From contig NZ_JBGQOG010000002.1 of the NCBI RefSeq assembly GCF_052113705.1, positions 1-64,000 of the forward strand: a stretch of 64,000 nt of DNA. Direction: 5' to 3'. The stretch is from JBGQOG01 sp052113705. Lineage in GTDB: Bacteria > Pseudomonadota > Alphaproteobacteria > Rhodobacterales > Rhodobacteraceae. Numbering within the stretch: position 1 is the stretch's first letter; each line of letters begins with the position of its first letter. The translations under genes and the position numbers were made by a program. Below the pieces are notes generated by a model. It made no database searches, was not told the DNA's origin, and saw only the letters and a list, made by a program, of their open reading frames with translations. Positions 43,467-53,210 of this stretch are shown piece after piece.

Positions 43467-44548
43467 CAGCCCCTCCGATCTTTCGCCCGGCGCCGCATCT
43501 TCTCGGCAAAGCGGATCGCTGCCGCGACGGGTTTGTAATGGTCCGGGCTGATCTCCTGCCCGATTTTCAACGTGGCAAACATCGCCCGTGCCGTGGGCGG
43601 ATCGCGGTGGATCGGCACGCCCGCGGCCTGAGCCGCCTCGCGGATGCGCGCCGCAATCTCATCCACGCCCTTGGCCACGCAGACCGGGGCCCGCCCGGAA
43701 GCACGGTCCCATTTCAGCGCCACGGCATAGTGCGTCGGGTTGACCACCACCACATCGGCCTTGGGCACATCGGCCAGCATCTTGTTGTTGGCAATCTCCA
43801 TCGCGCGCTGACGCCGCATCCCTTTCATATGCGGATCGCCCTCCGAGTCCTTATGCTCGTCGGTCATCTCCTTGCGGGTCATTTTCTGCTGACGGTGGTG
43901 TTCAAAATACTGCCAGAAGTAGTCCACGCCGCCGAAAACGATCGACAGCATCAGCAGAATGAACACGAAATCGACGATCATCTGCGCCAGCTCGGCGGTC
44001 GAGATGGCCGGGTCCATGTATTGCGTGATCATGATCCGGTCCATGTGACTGACCAGAAACCACCAGAGCAGCAGCCCGACGATCATCATTTTCACAAAGC
44101 TTTTGCCGAACTCGAACAGGCCATTGCGCCCGAATTTTTGCCCGGCATTGGTGATCGGATTGACGCGCGAGAATTTCGGCATCAGTTTTTCCGGCGCGAA
44201 AACAATCGCGCGCTGCGCCACGAGCGAGGCCACCACCGCCAGCATCGGAATCAAGAACCACGGCGCGACGGACCACAATATGCCGCCCAGCGCGCCCGCC
44301 ACCGGCCCGGTTTCACCCGCCAGAAACAGCGTCGAGAGACTGTCGGCCTGATCAAGAAACACCATGGAGCGGGTCCCGAAGGCGATCAGCGTCGCGCCGC
44401 CAAACCCGGCGGCGGCAATCAGAAAGCCACCGTAGGAAGCCGCAACATGGATGTCAGTGGATTTGACGAGCTCACCGCGTTTGCGTGCCTCTTGCAGCTT
44501 TCGCTCAGAGGCGTCGAATTCCTTTTCGCCGTCGTCATCACCACTCAT
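43463..44548 (-). CDS. flhB: Flagellar export switch protein FlhB
   Basis: A 361-residue protein with four membrane helices and a cytoplasmic domain. The self-cleavage motif NPTH is at 270-273, within VVVNPTHYAVALKWD. Cleavage there, together with FliK, changes export from rod/hook to filament substrates. The N-terminal KEFDASERKLQEARKRGELV motif is intact. It overlaps fliR and the fliJ-like gene by four bases each. Confidence 0.97.
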   Translation of the reverse strand: MSGDDDGEKEFDASERKLQEARKRGELVKSTDIHVAASYGGFLIAAAGFGGATLIAFGTRSMVFLDQADSLSTLFLAGETGPVAGALGGILWSVAPWFLIPMLAVVASLVAQRAIVFAPEKLMPKFSRVNPITNAGQKFGRNGLFEFGKSFVKMMIVGLLLWWFLVSHMDRIMITQYMDPAISTAELAQMIVDFVFILLMLSIVFGGVDYFWQYFEHHRQQKMTRKEMTDEHKDSEGDPHMKGMRRQRAMEIANNKMLADVPKADVVVVNPTHYAVALKWDRASGRAPVCVAKGVDEIAARIREAAQAAGVPIHRDPPTARAMFATLKIGQEISPDHYKPVAAAIRFAEKMRRRAKDRRGW

Positions 44549-45324
44549 GGCGCGACCTGAAACGGATTGAGCAGGAAGTCATTCAAGGCACCATGCCAGA
44601 TCACCAGCGCCGAGGGCACCGCAACGCCCATCAGCGCCAGCCCGCCCAGCGTCAGCGCGGGCGCGCCGATCATGCTGACCATCAGCGAGGGCATTGCGCG
44701 GTTAATCGCCCCCATTGCCGCGTTGTAGACCAGCGAGGCAATGACAAACGGCGCCGAAATCGAAAACGCCAGCGAAAAGGTATGCACCACTCCCGAGAGG
44801 CCCCAGACGCGCACCAGTTCCGGCCGGGGAAATTTGCCCGCCGGCAGCGCCTGATAGGAATCGATCAGCAGCATCGCCAGTTTCACATGCAGCCCGCTCA
44901 TCACCGCCAGCGCCAGCCCGCCCCAGACCAGAATATGCCCCACAACCGGCTGCGGCTCGCCCGCCGTGCCGCCGAACATCTGCGACAATGAGGTGGCCTG
45001 GGCGATGATCGCCCCCGCGGTTTGCAGTGCCAGAACGAACAGCCGCAGCATGATGCCGAGAAGCAGGCCGATCAGCACTTCGGTGAACAGATACAGCCCG
45101 AGGATCTTGCCCTGCGCGACGATGCCCTGCACCGAGGGCGCCACCGCCGGCATCACCACAAAGGTAAAGCACAGGCCCAGCGCCAGACGCACCCGCGCGG
45201 GCAGGCTTTGCTCGCCAAAAGCGGGCAGCATGGCCATGGCCGCGCCCACCCGCAAGAAGACCACAAAGGTCAGAAACAGATAGCCGTTGGAGATGTCGAG
45301 CACCTGCGCCAGCGTCTCGTTCAT
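44545..45324 (-). CDS. fliR: Flagellar export gate protein FliR
   Basis: A 259-residue membrane protein with about six hydrophobic helices and the FliR motifs VFLRVGAAMAMLPAFGEQSL and LFVLALQTAGAIIAQATSLS. It forms the export gate with FliP and FliQ. It overlaps flhA upstream and flhB downstream by four bases each. Confidence 0.95.
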   Translation of the reverse strand: MNETLAQVLDISNGYLFLTFVVFLRVGAAMAMLPAFGEQSLPARVRLALGLCFTFVVMPAVAPSVQGIVAQGKILGLYLFTEVLIGLLLGIMLRLFVLALQTAGAIIAQATSLSQMFGGTAGEPQPVVGHILVWGGLALAVMSGLHVKLAMLLIDSYQALPAGKFPRPELVRVWGLSGVVHTFSLAFSISAPFVIASLVYNAAMGAINRAMPSLMVSMIGAPALTLGGLALMGVAVPSALVIWHGALNDFLLNPFQVAP

Positions 45325-47411
45325 GCGGCCACCACGCCGACCATCGCCGGGCGTGCCTCCAGCCCGATTTCCTCATAGCTGAGCACCGGGACGTTGACCC
45401 CCTTGGCCCCCACCACTGTCCGCAGGAACCGCCGACGGCGCGACGAGGTGACGAGGGCGGGGAACACCCCGGTCTCGCCCGCCCGCGCGACCTTTTCGGC
45501 GATATTGCCCGCGAGGCGGTTGAACTTGTCCGGCGGCAGCGCGACATCGCCGTTGTTGCCCTCCAGCTGATAGGTCTGGAAGGTTTCCTCCCATTCCGGG
45601 GTCAGCTGGATCAGCGGCAAAGTGCCATCGGCGCGTTTCAGCTCGGCCACCAGCTGGAAGCCCAGCCGCTGGCGCACATGTTCGCAGATCAGCTCGGCAT
45701 TGTTCATGCCGCGCACTTCGGCGATGGATTCCAGGATCAGCGGCAGGTTGCGGATCGAGACGCGCTCTTCCAGCAAGAGACGCAGCACCTGCAGCAAGAG
45801 GTCGACCGGAACCTTCTCGGGCACCAGCTCCTCCATCAGCTTGCGGTTGGATTCGGCGCGCAGCGGATCAGAGACATTCACCACCTCATCCAGCAGGCGG
45901 CGCAGTGCGCGCAGGGTCATCAGGCGGCTGAAGTTGCGTTTGATCACCTCCAGCAGATGCGTCGCCAGCACTTCGGTCGGCCCGACCACGGTCGAGCCTG
46001 CCAGCGCCGCCTCTTCCTGCATGGTCGAGGCCACCCAGCGGGCGGGCGCGCCATAGACCGGTTCGCGCACATCATCGCCGTCGGGCAGGAAGTCGCGGTT
46101 GTCCGCAATCAGCGCCAGCACGCGCTCGGGGAACAGCCGGTCATGCGCCTGCTCGACCCCCTGAATGCGGATGCGGTAGCTGCCCGGATGCAGCGAGCCA
46201 TCATCGGTCAGCCGGATCTCGGGCAGGATCAGCCCGTAACTTGCCGCGACATGGTTGCGCATATTGGCGATGCGGGCATCAAGGCCGGTGGCCGGGTCCA
46301 GCACCATCGCCACCAGATCGGGGGCAAATTCGACATGGATATCGTCGATGTCGAGGATATCGCCCAATTGCCGTTTGCGCGGGGCCGCAGCCTCCTCGGC
46401 CGAGGGCATCTTCATCGCCTCGCGGACGCGGATCTTTTCATTGGCGCGCAGCACCATGAAACCGGTGCCGCCCAGCACGCCCGCGCCTGCGATAAACGGC
46501 AGGAAAGGCAGGCCCGGCACCAGCGCGAACAGCGCCATCAGGATCGAGACGGTGAACAAAGCCGGGGGATATTTCCCCAACTGGCGGAAAATCTCGAGAT
46601 CGGCCGAGCCTTTGGCCCCGCCGCGCGACAAAAGAAGCGCCGAGGCGACCGAGATGATCACGGCCGGGATTTGCCCCACCAGACCATCGCCCACGGTCAG
46701 GATCGCATAGGTCTTCAGCGCCTCGCCAATCGCCATGCCATGCATCGTGGTGCCGATGATCAACCCCATGATCAGGTTGAGCATGGTGATCAGCAGACCG
46801 GCGACCGCATCCCCTTTCACAAATTTCGACGCACCATCGAGCGAGCCGAAAAAGGTGGTCTCGGCCTGTTCACGCTCACGCCGGGTGCGGGCTTCGGCAT
46901 GGTCGATGGCGCCCGCGTTCATATCGGCGTCAATCGCCATCTGCTTGCCGGGCATCGCGTCCAGCGCGAAACGGGCGCTGACTTCGGCCATCCGGCCCGC
47001 ACCCTTGGTGATCACCATGAAATTCACGATCAGGATGACGCCAAACACCACCAGCCCAATCAGCACCGAGCCGCCCATGACGAAATTGGCGAAACCCTCG
47101 ATCACATTGCCCGCCGCCTTGGTGCCGGTATGGCCCTGGCCGATGATCAGCTTGGTCGAGGAGACGTTGAGCGAGAGACGCAGCATCAGCGAGGCCAGAA
47201 GGATCGTCGGGAAGGACGAGAAGTCCAGCGGCCGCTCGATGAACAGGGTGACGGTAAAGATCAGGATCGCCAGCGCGAACGAGGCGGCAAGACCGACGTC
47301 AAGCACCCAGCTCGGCATCGGCAGGATCATCATCACGATCACCGCCATCAGCGCGAGGGCGAGCAGGATGGTCGGCTGGAAGATGACGGCAAGCGTGAGT
47401 TTGGGCATCAT
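45321..47411 (-). CDS. flhA: Flagellar export gate protein FlhA
   Basis: A 696-residue protein with eight N-terminal membrane helices and a large cytoplasmic ring domain that docks chaperone-substrate pairs. The FHIPEP signature region is present (RFALDAMPGKQMAIDADMNA), and the cytoplasmic part contains EEAALAGSTVVGPTEVLATH and RALRRLLDEVVNVSDP. Length is standard. It overlaps the sltF stop and the fliR start. Confidence 0.97.
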   Translation of the reverse strand: MMPKLTLAVIFQPTILLALALMAVIVMMILPMPSWVLDVGLAASFALAILIFTVTLFIERPLDFSSFPTILLASLMLRLSLNVSSTKLIIGQGHTGTKAAGNVIEGFANFVMGGSVLIGLVVFGVILIVNFMVITKGAGRMAEVSARFALDAMPGKQMAIDADMNAGAIDHAEARTRREREQAETTFFGSLDGASKFVKGDAVAGLLITMLNLIMGLIIGTTMHGMAIGEALKTYAILTVGDGLVGQIPAVIISVASALLLSRGGAKGSADLEIFRQLGKYPPALFTVSILMALFALVPGLPFLPFIAGAGVLGGTGFMVLRANEKIRVREAMKMPSAEEAAAPRKRQLGDILDIDDIHVEFAPDLVAMVLDPATGLDARIANMRNHVAASYGLILPEIRLTDDGSLHPGSYRIRIQGVEQAHDRLFPERVLALIADNRDFLPDGDDVREPVYGAPARWVASTMQEEAALAGSTVVGPTEVLATHLLEVIKRNFSRLMTLRALRRLLDEVVNVSDPLRAESNRKLMEELVPEKVPVDLLLQVLRLLLEERVSIRNLPLILESIAEVRGMNNAELICEHVRQRLGFQLVAELKRADGTLPLIQLTPEWEETFQTYQLEGNNGDVALPPDKFNRLAGNIAEKVARAGETGVFPALVTSSRRRRFLRTVVGAKGVNVPVLSYEEIGLEARPAMVGVVAA

Positions 47412-48418
47412 TCCACCAGCGGTTTTGCGGATTGCGCGAAGAGGCTGCCACCGGTGTTGGCAACGACAGGCACCAGCGAGCCACGGCCCGGGGTACCGGT
47501 GCCACCACCGGTTCCGGCCTGCAGCAGCGGGAAATTGTTCACCCGCGGCGCGGGCGGCACGGCGGGCACCTCTTCGCCATACATGGCGGCAACGATGTCG
47601 GGAATCTCGGGAATGTTATCCGCCGCCATCTGCCCCTGCGGCACGAATTGCGGCTGCACCCGCATCGCGCTCAGCGGCGCATCGGCGCCTTGGGGTTGGT
47701 AGGGGTCCTGAAACGGCTGTTGCGGCGCATTGGCATATTGGCCCAGGGGCGCGCGCTGCGGGCGCATGTACTGGCCGCCAACATAGCGCGCCGGGGGGGT
47801 GGCATTGCCCACCGGAAGATAGCCCGGCTGCATGCCGATCATCGGCGCCGAGGCCATCAGCAAATTGTCTTCGGCAAGGAATTTGTTCCGGAACCCCTCA
47901 AACCGCGCCGCATATTTCGTGGCATGTTCCGGGGTGCGCGAGTGAAAGGCACCGGCGGCTTTGGTCCAGCTGCCGGTCTCATTGTAGAGATCGGTCAGAA
48001 AACGCGCGGCATAAAGGCCATTGGCCAGTGGATCGAACATCTCGTCGATCGAGGCAAATTCCTGCCCGTGCCATTTGTAATTGATCTGAAAGCAGCCGAT
48101 GTCAAAGCTGCGCGCCCCGCGCTGATATTCCTGATCAACATAGCGGCGGGCTTCGGCAAAGCTGTCAAACCAATGCCCGGCGCCTTCCATGTTCACGGTC
48201 CAGGGCCAGGGCCGGAAACTGCCCTCGCGCCGCCGCCCGGTTTCATTCAGCGAGATCGCCTTGAGGACCGAGACCGGCACGCCGGTCCGCCGCGCTACTT
48301 CAACCGAGACATTCTCGCACATGGCGGCCAGATCCTGCGCCGCAAGAGCCGGGCTGGCGCCACACACAAAGGCCAGGCCCAGCGCATGCAGACGCAGAAA
48401 GCGCAGAAATTCTTTCAT
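47408..48418 (-). CDS. Flagellar lytic transglycosylase (SltF-like)
   Basis: A 336-residue exported peptidoglycan hydrolase. A signal peptide (about 1-26, ending SPALA) is followed by an SLT-like domain with the catalytic Glu59 in SLNETG and the ARSFDIGCFQINYKWHGQEF and LYNETGSWTKAAGAFHSRTP motifs. Residues 200-336 are Pro/Gln-rich. In Cereibacter sphaeroides a dedicated enzyme SltF opens the wall for the rod and binds the rod protein FlgJ. The FlgJ here also lacks a muramidase domain. It is the first gene of the flhA-fliR-flhB operon. Confidence 0.85.
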   Translation of the reverse strand: MKEFLRFLRLHALGLAFVCGASPALAAQDLAAMCENVSVEVARRTGVPVSVLKAISLNETGRRREGSFRPWPWTVNMEGAGHWFDSFAEARRYVDQEYQRGARSFDIGCFQINYKWHGQEFASIDEMFDPLANGLYAARFLTDLYNETGSWTKAAGAFHSRTPEHATKYAARFEGFRNKFLAEDNLLMASAPMIGMQPGYLPVGNATPPARYVGGQYMRPQRAPLGQYANAPQQPFQDPYQPQGADAPLSAMRVQPQFVPQGQMAADNIPEIPDIVAAMYGEEVPAVPPAPRVNNFPLLQAGTGGGTGTPGRGSLVPVVANTGGSLFAQSAKPLVE

Positions 48419-48556
48419 AAGCTACCCCGATGACCGCAGTTCTTGCTGCCTCTCATCCCTAGCTAAGCCGGGATGGTTTACATTTGGTAACCAAGGCCCC
48501 GGACCATACTCTTGCACAGGGGCGGGCCTTTTCCGGGCCTTGCGTCTAAGGCCTTG
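48419..48556. promoter_or_regulatory. Intergenic region upstream of the sltF-flhA operon
   Basis: A 138-base gap. TGGTT (48474-48478) and AACCA (48489-48493) form a small dyad around an AT-rich core. CAAGGCCC (48492-48499) can pair with GGGCCTTG (48535-48542) across 35 bases. No T-tract follows, so this is not a clear terminator for the gene at 48557. The sltF promoter should lie here. Confidence 0.4.
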
Positions 48557-51460
48557 TTATTGGCCGGTTCCCTGAGCCAGAAGGGCCTGCAACGCTTCCC
48601 GCGCGGCTTTGCTCTCCTCGATCAGCGCGCGGTTCTGGGCAAGGGTCGCGGGCGGGGCGATTCCCGGCGGGCTGTCTGCCGGGGCCGCATCGGACGCAGC
48701 TGCGGCATCCGCCGCTGCGGTCGGCGCGGTGGCTTCCAGCGGAGCCGCCGGATCGGCGGGCGGCAGATTGCCGTCAAACCCTGCCAAAGCGGCGCGCTGC
48801 GCCTCGGTGCCCTGCTCGGCCACGGTCCCCCAGTCGCCGCTGCGCCAGGCCTCAGCAACCGCGGCCGCCTGATCGCCCGCCGCGGCATAGGCCTCTTTGG
48901 CGCCCGTGTGATCGCCCAGCAAGGCCAAGGCCTCGCCCCGGATTGCCGCCGCTTCCGGCGTCTCGATCCCGGCAATCTCGGTCAGGGCCCGGGCGGGGTC
49001 ATGCTCGGCCAGTGCCGCCTTGCCCAGAATGATCCGGCCATCTTCATGGTCGAGCGCCTCAAGCCCCGCCATCTCGCGCGCCTGCGGGCCAAAACCCAGC
49101 GACAGCATCCGCCGCGCCAGATCGGCCCGCAGCGGCCAGTCGAGACTGGCTGAGGAAATCAGATCCTTGCGGGCAAAGGCATTGCGCAGGAATTCCGCAT
49201 CATCGGGCAGATCGGCCATGGTGCGGATGGTGCCGCGCAACGCCGCTCGCCGCAGATCCACCGGCAGCTCCGGCCCCCAGCTGCCCAGCGCTGCAAAAGC
49301 CGCATCCAGCCCGCTGGTCTTCGCGGCTTCGGCCAGGAACCCGGCCATCGCGCGCCCCACCTCCAGCTGCTCGCGGCCATCGGCGTGTTTTTTCCACCCT
49401 TCAAAGGCCTTCAGCGCTCGGTCAAACTGCCCGGCAGAGCCCGCCGCCAGAATATAGGCACGGTTCAGATCCTGCGCGTCTTCGGCCTTGCGGTGTTCAT
49501 AGGCCAGCGCCGCCAGACTATCGACGGTCTTGGTCTCCACCGGCTTGCCCGCTTCCATCTGCGCCTCAACATAGAGGATCAGGGCCTGCGGCGAGTCCGG
49601 GCTGTTCTCGGCAATCAGCGGCGTCAGCACTTCGGCGGCCTTGTGCCCCTCGCCCGCCGCCAGATCGAACTTGGCATCCATCAGCTGCACGGCCGGACCA
49701 TGCTCGCCCGTCGCCCGGGTGATCGCACCGCGCACCGAATAGGCCGCGGCCTCGGCACCGACCGACATCAGCTTATCGGCCAGTTGCGGCCCGAGAAGGC
49801 GGCGGCTGTCCAGCGGCAGCGCGGAAAAGCTCCGCAGCAGCGCGGGAATATTGAGCGTGTCGGAGGCGGTCAGTGACGGACGCGCCAGCACCGACCAAAG
49901 GGCGGCGGCCGTATCGCAATCGGTCATCTGCAGCAGCGGGCTGTCGGGGCGCACCGGGCGCCCGTCCATGATACGCGCCATGTCGCGCAGCAAATCCGAT
50001 TTGCGCGGGCGCACCTTCATTTCGACCAGCAATTGCTCGGCCTCGGCGCCAAAGCCCAGCGCCACATAGAGCCGCGCGAGGTCAACCACCGGGGTTTCTT
50101 CCGGCGTGTCGAATTCGCCCACCAAGCCCGTGCGCAGGCTGGCGATCCTCTCCGAGGGGCTGCCCTCGCCCAACCAGCTGGTAAGATCAAATGAGCTGTC
50201 GGGCAGGCATTCCAGCCCGTTCTCCGTCAAGGGCTGACCCTGGATCGAGAACAGCGAATCGCGGTCGATCGCGGTTTCGGACAGCAGCGCCAAAGGATCC
50301 TCGGTTCCGGCCATCGCCAGCGGCGCCATATGGCTTTCGGCGCCCGCGGCTGGCGTTGCGGGGTCCGCGATCACCGCGGCGTCATGCGCGGCACCATCCG
50401 GGGCGGCCGCGTGCTCCGCCGATGCCGTTTCGGTCCGGGCGGGTTCCTGGGCTGCCGGCGTCTCCCCATGCGCGGGCGCAGGCGCCGCCTCATGGGCTGC
50501 CGGTGTTTCTGCGGCAGGTGCCGCCTGCGGGACACTCTCCGCGGCGCTCTCGGAATGCGGCACCGCCGGAGCAGGCTTGGCATGCCGAAGCTTGGTCGGG
50601 TCCACATCGATCAGACCCTGAGTCGCCGCACGGCCCAACTGCCGCAACAGCTGTTGCTCTGCATCAACAATACGGGGATCCGTTTGCGTGCGCCCCGGAA
50701 GCGGCAGGATGCTGGGGGGCAGGCTCGGCTCGGGCTGGTGGGTTGCCACCGGGGTCTCGGAGGACGGGGCGGCACCGGCAACCGGCAGCGCGGTCTCGGC
50801 CGGATCACTGGCCGCCGCGGGCGGTGTGCCGAAGGGCACTGACCCGGGCCCTTGCCAATAGAGGGAAAGATGCGGGTCTTTTCGCGGTTCCGGCAGATAG
50901 GTGGAGCCGGGCATTGCGGTCGGTGCCGGTACGGTGCGGGTGACGGGCGTCGGCGCCTCTGCGGCGGCCACGTCCTGCGGCCGGGCGGCCGGACGCTGCG
51001 AGACCACCGGCGCACTGCCTGATACCGGCGCGGGGGCGGCTGACGCCGAGGCCTGCGCCATCGCCAGCGGTTTTTCAAACGGTGAGGCAGGATCAGCCGG
51101 GCCGGGTTTGATATCGACCACGATCAACCCCGTCGCGAGGTTGAAGGCGGTTGCATGGGTGTCGGGGCTGACCGCCAGTGTCAGATCGGCGTTGTCGCCG
51201 CCTCTGGCATCCAGAAGCCGCACGCGCGGCACATAGACAAACAGCTCGCCCAGATCATAGCGCACCTCGGGCCGGGCCAGCCGCAGCACATAGGTGTCGC
51301 CCTCGCGGCCAAAGCTCCATTCCGTCGGCTGATCAGGGGTCACCACCAGCCGGGTAAAATCGGCATGCTCACCCGAGCGGATGCGGATGGTTTCCGCCGT
51401 CGCATCACCGGCCTGCGCCACAAGGCCAAGCGCCAGAAGGAGAAGGCCCCGGCGGATCAT
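48557..51460 (-). CDS. Large exported protein co-translated with MotA, possibly a motor accessory protein
   Basis: A 967-residue protein with a signal peptide (MIRRGLLLLALGLVAQAGDA). Residues 25-115 form a beta-rich domain (IRIRSGEHADFTRLVVTPD, an AMIN-like start). A 250-residue Ala/Pro-rich linker spans about 125-380, and the helical C-terminal half (about 430-880) has a TPR-like rhythm (LARLYVALGFGAEAEQLLVE, AYILAAGSAGQFDRALKAFE). Its start overlaps the motA stop by four bases, so it is made together with MotA. In Cereibacter sphaeroides large periplasmic proteins such as MotF and MotK are needed for motor rotation. A similar role is inferred from position and architecture, not proven by sequence. 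Confidence 0.7.
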   Translation of the reverse strand: MIRRGLLLLALGLVAQAGDATAETIRIRSGEHADFTRLVVTPDQPTEWSFGREGDTYVLRLARPEVRYDLGELFVYVPRVRLLDARGGDNADLTLAVSPDTHATAFNLATGLIVVDIKPGPADPASPFEKPLAMAQASASAAPAPVSGSAPVVSQRPAARPQDVAAAEAPTPVTRTVPAPTAMPGSTYLPEPRKDPHLSLYWQGPGSVPFGTPPAAASDPAETALPVAGAAPSSETPVATHQPEPSLPPSILPLPGRTQTDPRIVDAEQQLLRQLGRAATQGLIDVDPTKLRHAKPAPAVPHSESAAESVPQAAPAAETPAAHEAAPAPAHGETPAAQEPARTETASAEHAAAPDGAAHDAAVIADPATPAAGAESHMAPLAMAGTEDPLALLSETAIDRDSLFSIQGQPLTENGLECLPDSSFDLTSWLGEGSPSERIASLRTGLVGEFDTPEETPVVDLARLYVALGFGAEAEQLLVEMKVRPRKSDLLRDMARIMDGRPVRPDSPLLQMTDCDTAAALWSVLARPSLTASDTLNIPALLRSFSALPLDSRRLLGPQLADKLMSVGAEAAAYSVRGAITRATGEHGPAVQLMDAKFDLAAGEGHKAAEVLTPLIAENSPDSPQALILYVEAQMEAGKPVETKTVDSLAALAYEHRKAEDAQDLNRAYILAAGSAGQFDRALKAFEGWKKHADGREQLEVGRAMAGFLAEAAKTSGLDAAFAALGSWGPELPVDLRRAALRGTIRTMADLPDDAEFLRNAFARKDLISSASLDWPLRADLARRMLSLGFGPQAREMAGLEALDHEDGRIILGKAALAEHDPARALTEIAGIETPEAAAIRGEALALLGDHTGAKEAYAAAGDQAAAVAEAWRSGDWGTVAEQGTEAQRAALAGFDGNLPPADPAAPLEATAPTAAADAAAASDAAPADSPPGIAPPATLAQNRALIEESKAAREALQALLAQGTGQ

Positions 51461-52323
51461 GCTGCGTCCTTCACCGCCTTCAGCGCTTCTTCCAACTCGG
51501 AAAAGCTGGGGCGGATGTGATGCGGCGTGTTCTGCCGGCCCACTTCAATGCAAATGTTGGTGGCGTGGTTGTGCAGGTTGGCCACCAGAACCTCGCGGAT
51601 CAGCTTGTAGAAATGCGCATCCTCGCTCACCACGGTCTGCACTTTCGCGGCAAAGGGGCCGACCAGACCATAGGCCATGAACACCCCCATGAAGGTACCG
51701 ACGAGAGCCGAACCGATCATGGCGCCCAGAATCTCCGGCGGCTGGTCGATCGAGGCCATGGTTTTGATAACCCCGAGCACAGCGGCCACAATCCCCAGCG
51801 CAGGCAGACCATCGGCAACCTGTTGCAACGCATGGCTGCCGTGCAGCGCGTGGTGCAGGTTGGCATCGAGCTGCTTTTCCAGCACCTCTTCCACCTGATG
51901 CGGATCGTCATAGTTCATCGAGGCCGAGCGCATCGTGTCACAGATCAGCTCCACCGCCTCGTGATCATGCACGATCTTGGGATATTTCGAGAAGATCGAC
52001 GAGCTTTCCGGCGCTTCGATATGTTCCTCGATCGCCACCGGATTTTGCCGTGCCAGACGGATCAGCTCGAACAAAAGGCAGAGCAGATCGCGGTAGTCGC
52101 TGGGCTTCCATTTGGCGCCCTTGAACACTTTGCCCACATCTTTCAGCGTGTGTTTGATCGAGGGCATGTCGTTTGAAATGATGAAAGCGCCGACGGCGGC
52201 GCCGCCGATCATGATCATCTCCCAGGGGGCCGCTTCCAGCACGATCCCCATCTTGCCGCCGTGCAATGTGTAGCCGCCGAACACCATCACAAAGATGACG
52301 ACGATGCCGATGATACCAACCAT
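51457..52323 (-). CDS. motA: Flagellar stator protein MotA
   Basis: A 288-residue proton-channel subunit with four membrane helices. Characteristic segments are VGIIGIVVIFVMVFGGYTLH near the start, MIMIGGAAVGAFIISNDM, and the PALGIVAAVLGVIKTM motif before the third helix. ATG 52323 has AGGAG eight bases upstream and is preferred over GTG 52329. MotB, its partner, is encoded 11 kb away at the right edge. It follows the motE-like gene after 62 bases. Confidence 0.95.
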   Translation of the reverse strand: MVGIIGIVVIFVMVFGGYTLHGGKMGIVLEAAPWEMIMIGGAAVGAFIISNDMPSIKHTLKDVGKVFKGAKWKPSDYRDLLCLLFELIRLARQNPVAIEEHIEAPESSSIFSKYPKIVHDHEAVELICDTMRSASMNYDDPHQVEEVLEKQLDANLHHALHGSHALQQVADGLPALGIVAAVLGVIKTMASIDQPPEILGAMIGSALVGTFMGVFMAYGLVGPFAAKVQTVVSEDAHFYKLIREVLVANLHNHATNICIEVGRQNTPHHIRPSFSELEEALKAVKDAA

Positions 52324-52385
52324 GCCCACTTCTCCTGTTGCCGCCCACAGAGTTGCAGAACAGCGTTAACAAAGTCTGATTATCG

Positions 52386-53210
52386 TTAATTTTTCGGCAC
52401 GCCCGCGTTGCGCCCCGCCATGATCACACTGATCGTATAGGCGGTTTTCGGGTTCAGCCCGGCCAGCACCGAGGCCGCCGCATCCGGCCGCATCCGCGAA
52501 AGGAATCCGGCCGCGAATTCCGGGGCCATCACCTCAAACAGCGGTGCGGCCTCTTTAGGCTTCATGTTTTCATACATGGTGACCAGCCGCGTCACATCGG
52601 CATCCGCCGCCTGATCCGCCACCGCCACCATCTTCGACAGGTCATCCTCGGCCTTGGTCAGCGCCGCGAGTTTCTCGGTGATCTGATCCTCGGCAATTTT
52701 CAACGCCTGACTGCGGTCGGCCAGCGCCGCTTCGCGGGTGCTTACCGTCGCCTCGCGCGCCTGCACGGCCTTCAGCAGATCCATCGTGCCGGAGTCGGTG
52801 GCGCAAATGGCCGCTTCCGGTGCCGAATCGGCCGTCTCCGCCGCATGTTCCGAGGCCAAAGCCCAGGCACCGCCCACCGCTTCGCTCATCCGAATCGCAC
52901 CGGCACCCGCCAGCAACACCGCAAGCACCATCAGCGCGCCGCGCCCGGCACGCCGACGCGCCGGTTTGCGGGGCTTGGCGGCAGCTTTCGGTGCCTTGCC
53001 GGGCTTGCCGGGTTTGGCGGCTTTCGGGGCCGCCGCGGGGATCTGTGCGGCAGCGGCCTGTGCCGCCGTTGCTTTCGCACCCGCGGCCAGCATCGCCTGC
53101 ATCACCCGCGCCTGCGCGGCAGCGGCAGCTTCGGCCGCATCAAGCGCCGCCCCGGCCTTGCCGGTCAGCGGTGGCTCGGCGCGCGGTCCCGGAGGCGTCT
53201 GGCCGATCAT
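52386..53210 (-). CDS. MotE-like (MgtE N-domain-like) flagellar protein
   Basis: A 274-residue protein. An Ala/Pro/Lys-rich cytoplasmic head (1-90) precedes one membrane helix (about 92-110). A coiled coil (about 145-195) and a C-terminal MgtE-N-like helical unit (VTRLVTMYENMKPKEAAPLF, FLSRMRPDAAASVLAGLNP) follow. MotE of Sinorhizobium, with the same layout, is a periplasmic chaperone of a motility protein. The start overlaps the upstream gene's stop by four bases. Assignment is by architecture and context. Confidence 0.72.
   Translation of the reverse strand: MIGQTPPGPRAEPPLTGKAGAALDAAEAAAAAQARVMQAMLAAGAKATAAQAAAAQIPAAAPKAAKPGKPGKAPKAAAKPRKPARRRAGRGALMVLAVLLAGAGAIRMSEAVGGAWALASEHAAETADSAPEAAICATDSGTMDLLKAVQAREATVSTREAALADRSQALKIAEDQITEKLAALTKAEDDLSKMVAVADQAADADVTRLVTMYENMKPKEAAPLFEVMAPEFAAGFLSRMRPDAAASVLAGLNPKTAYTISVIMAGRNAGVPKN

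Noticed and set aside
45678..47702. A 674-codon frame antisense to flhA
   Set aside because: flhA is certain by signature and length; the antisense translation is His/Arg/Gln-rich without domains.
48474..48493. Possible CtrA site upstream of sltF
   Set aside because: The half-sites do not keep the 7-base spacing; only an AACCAT-like half is present.
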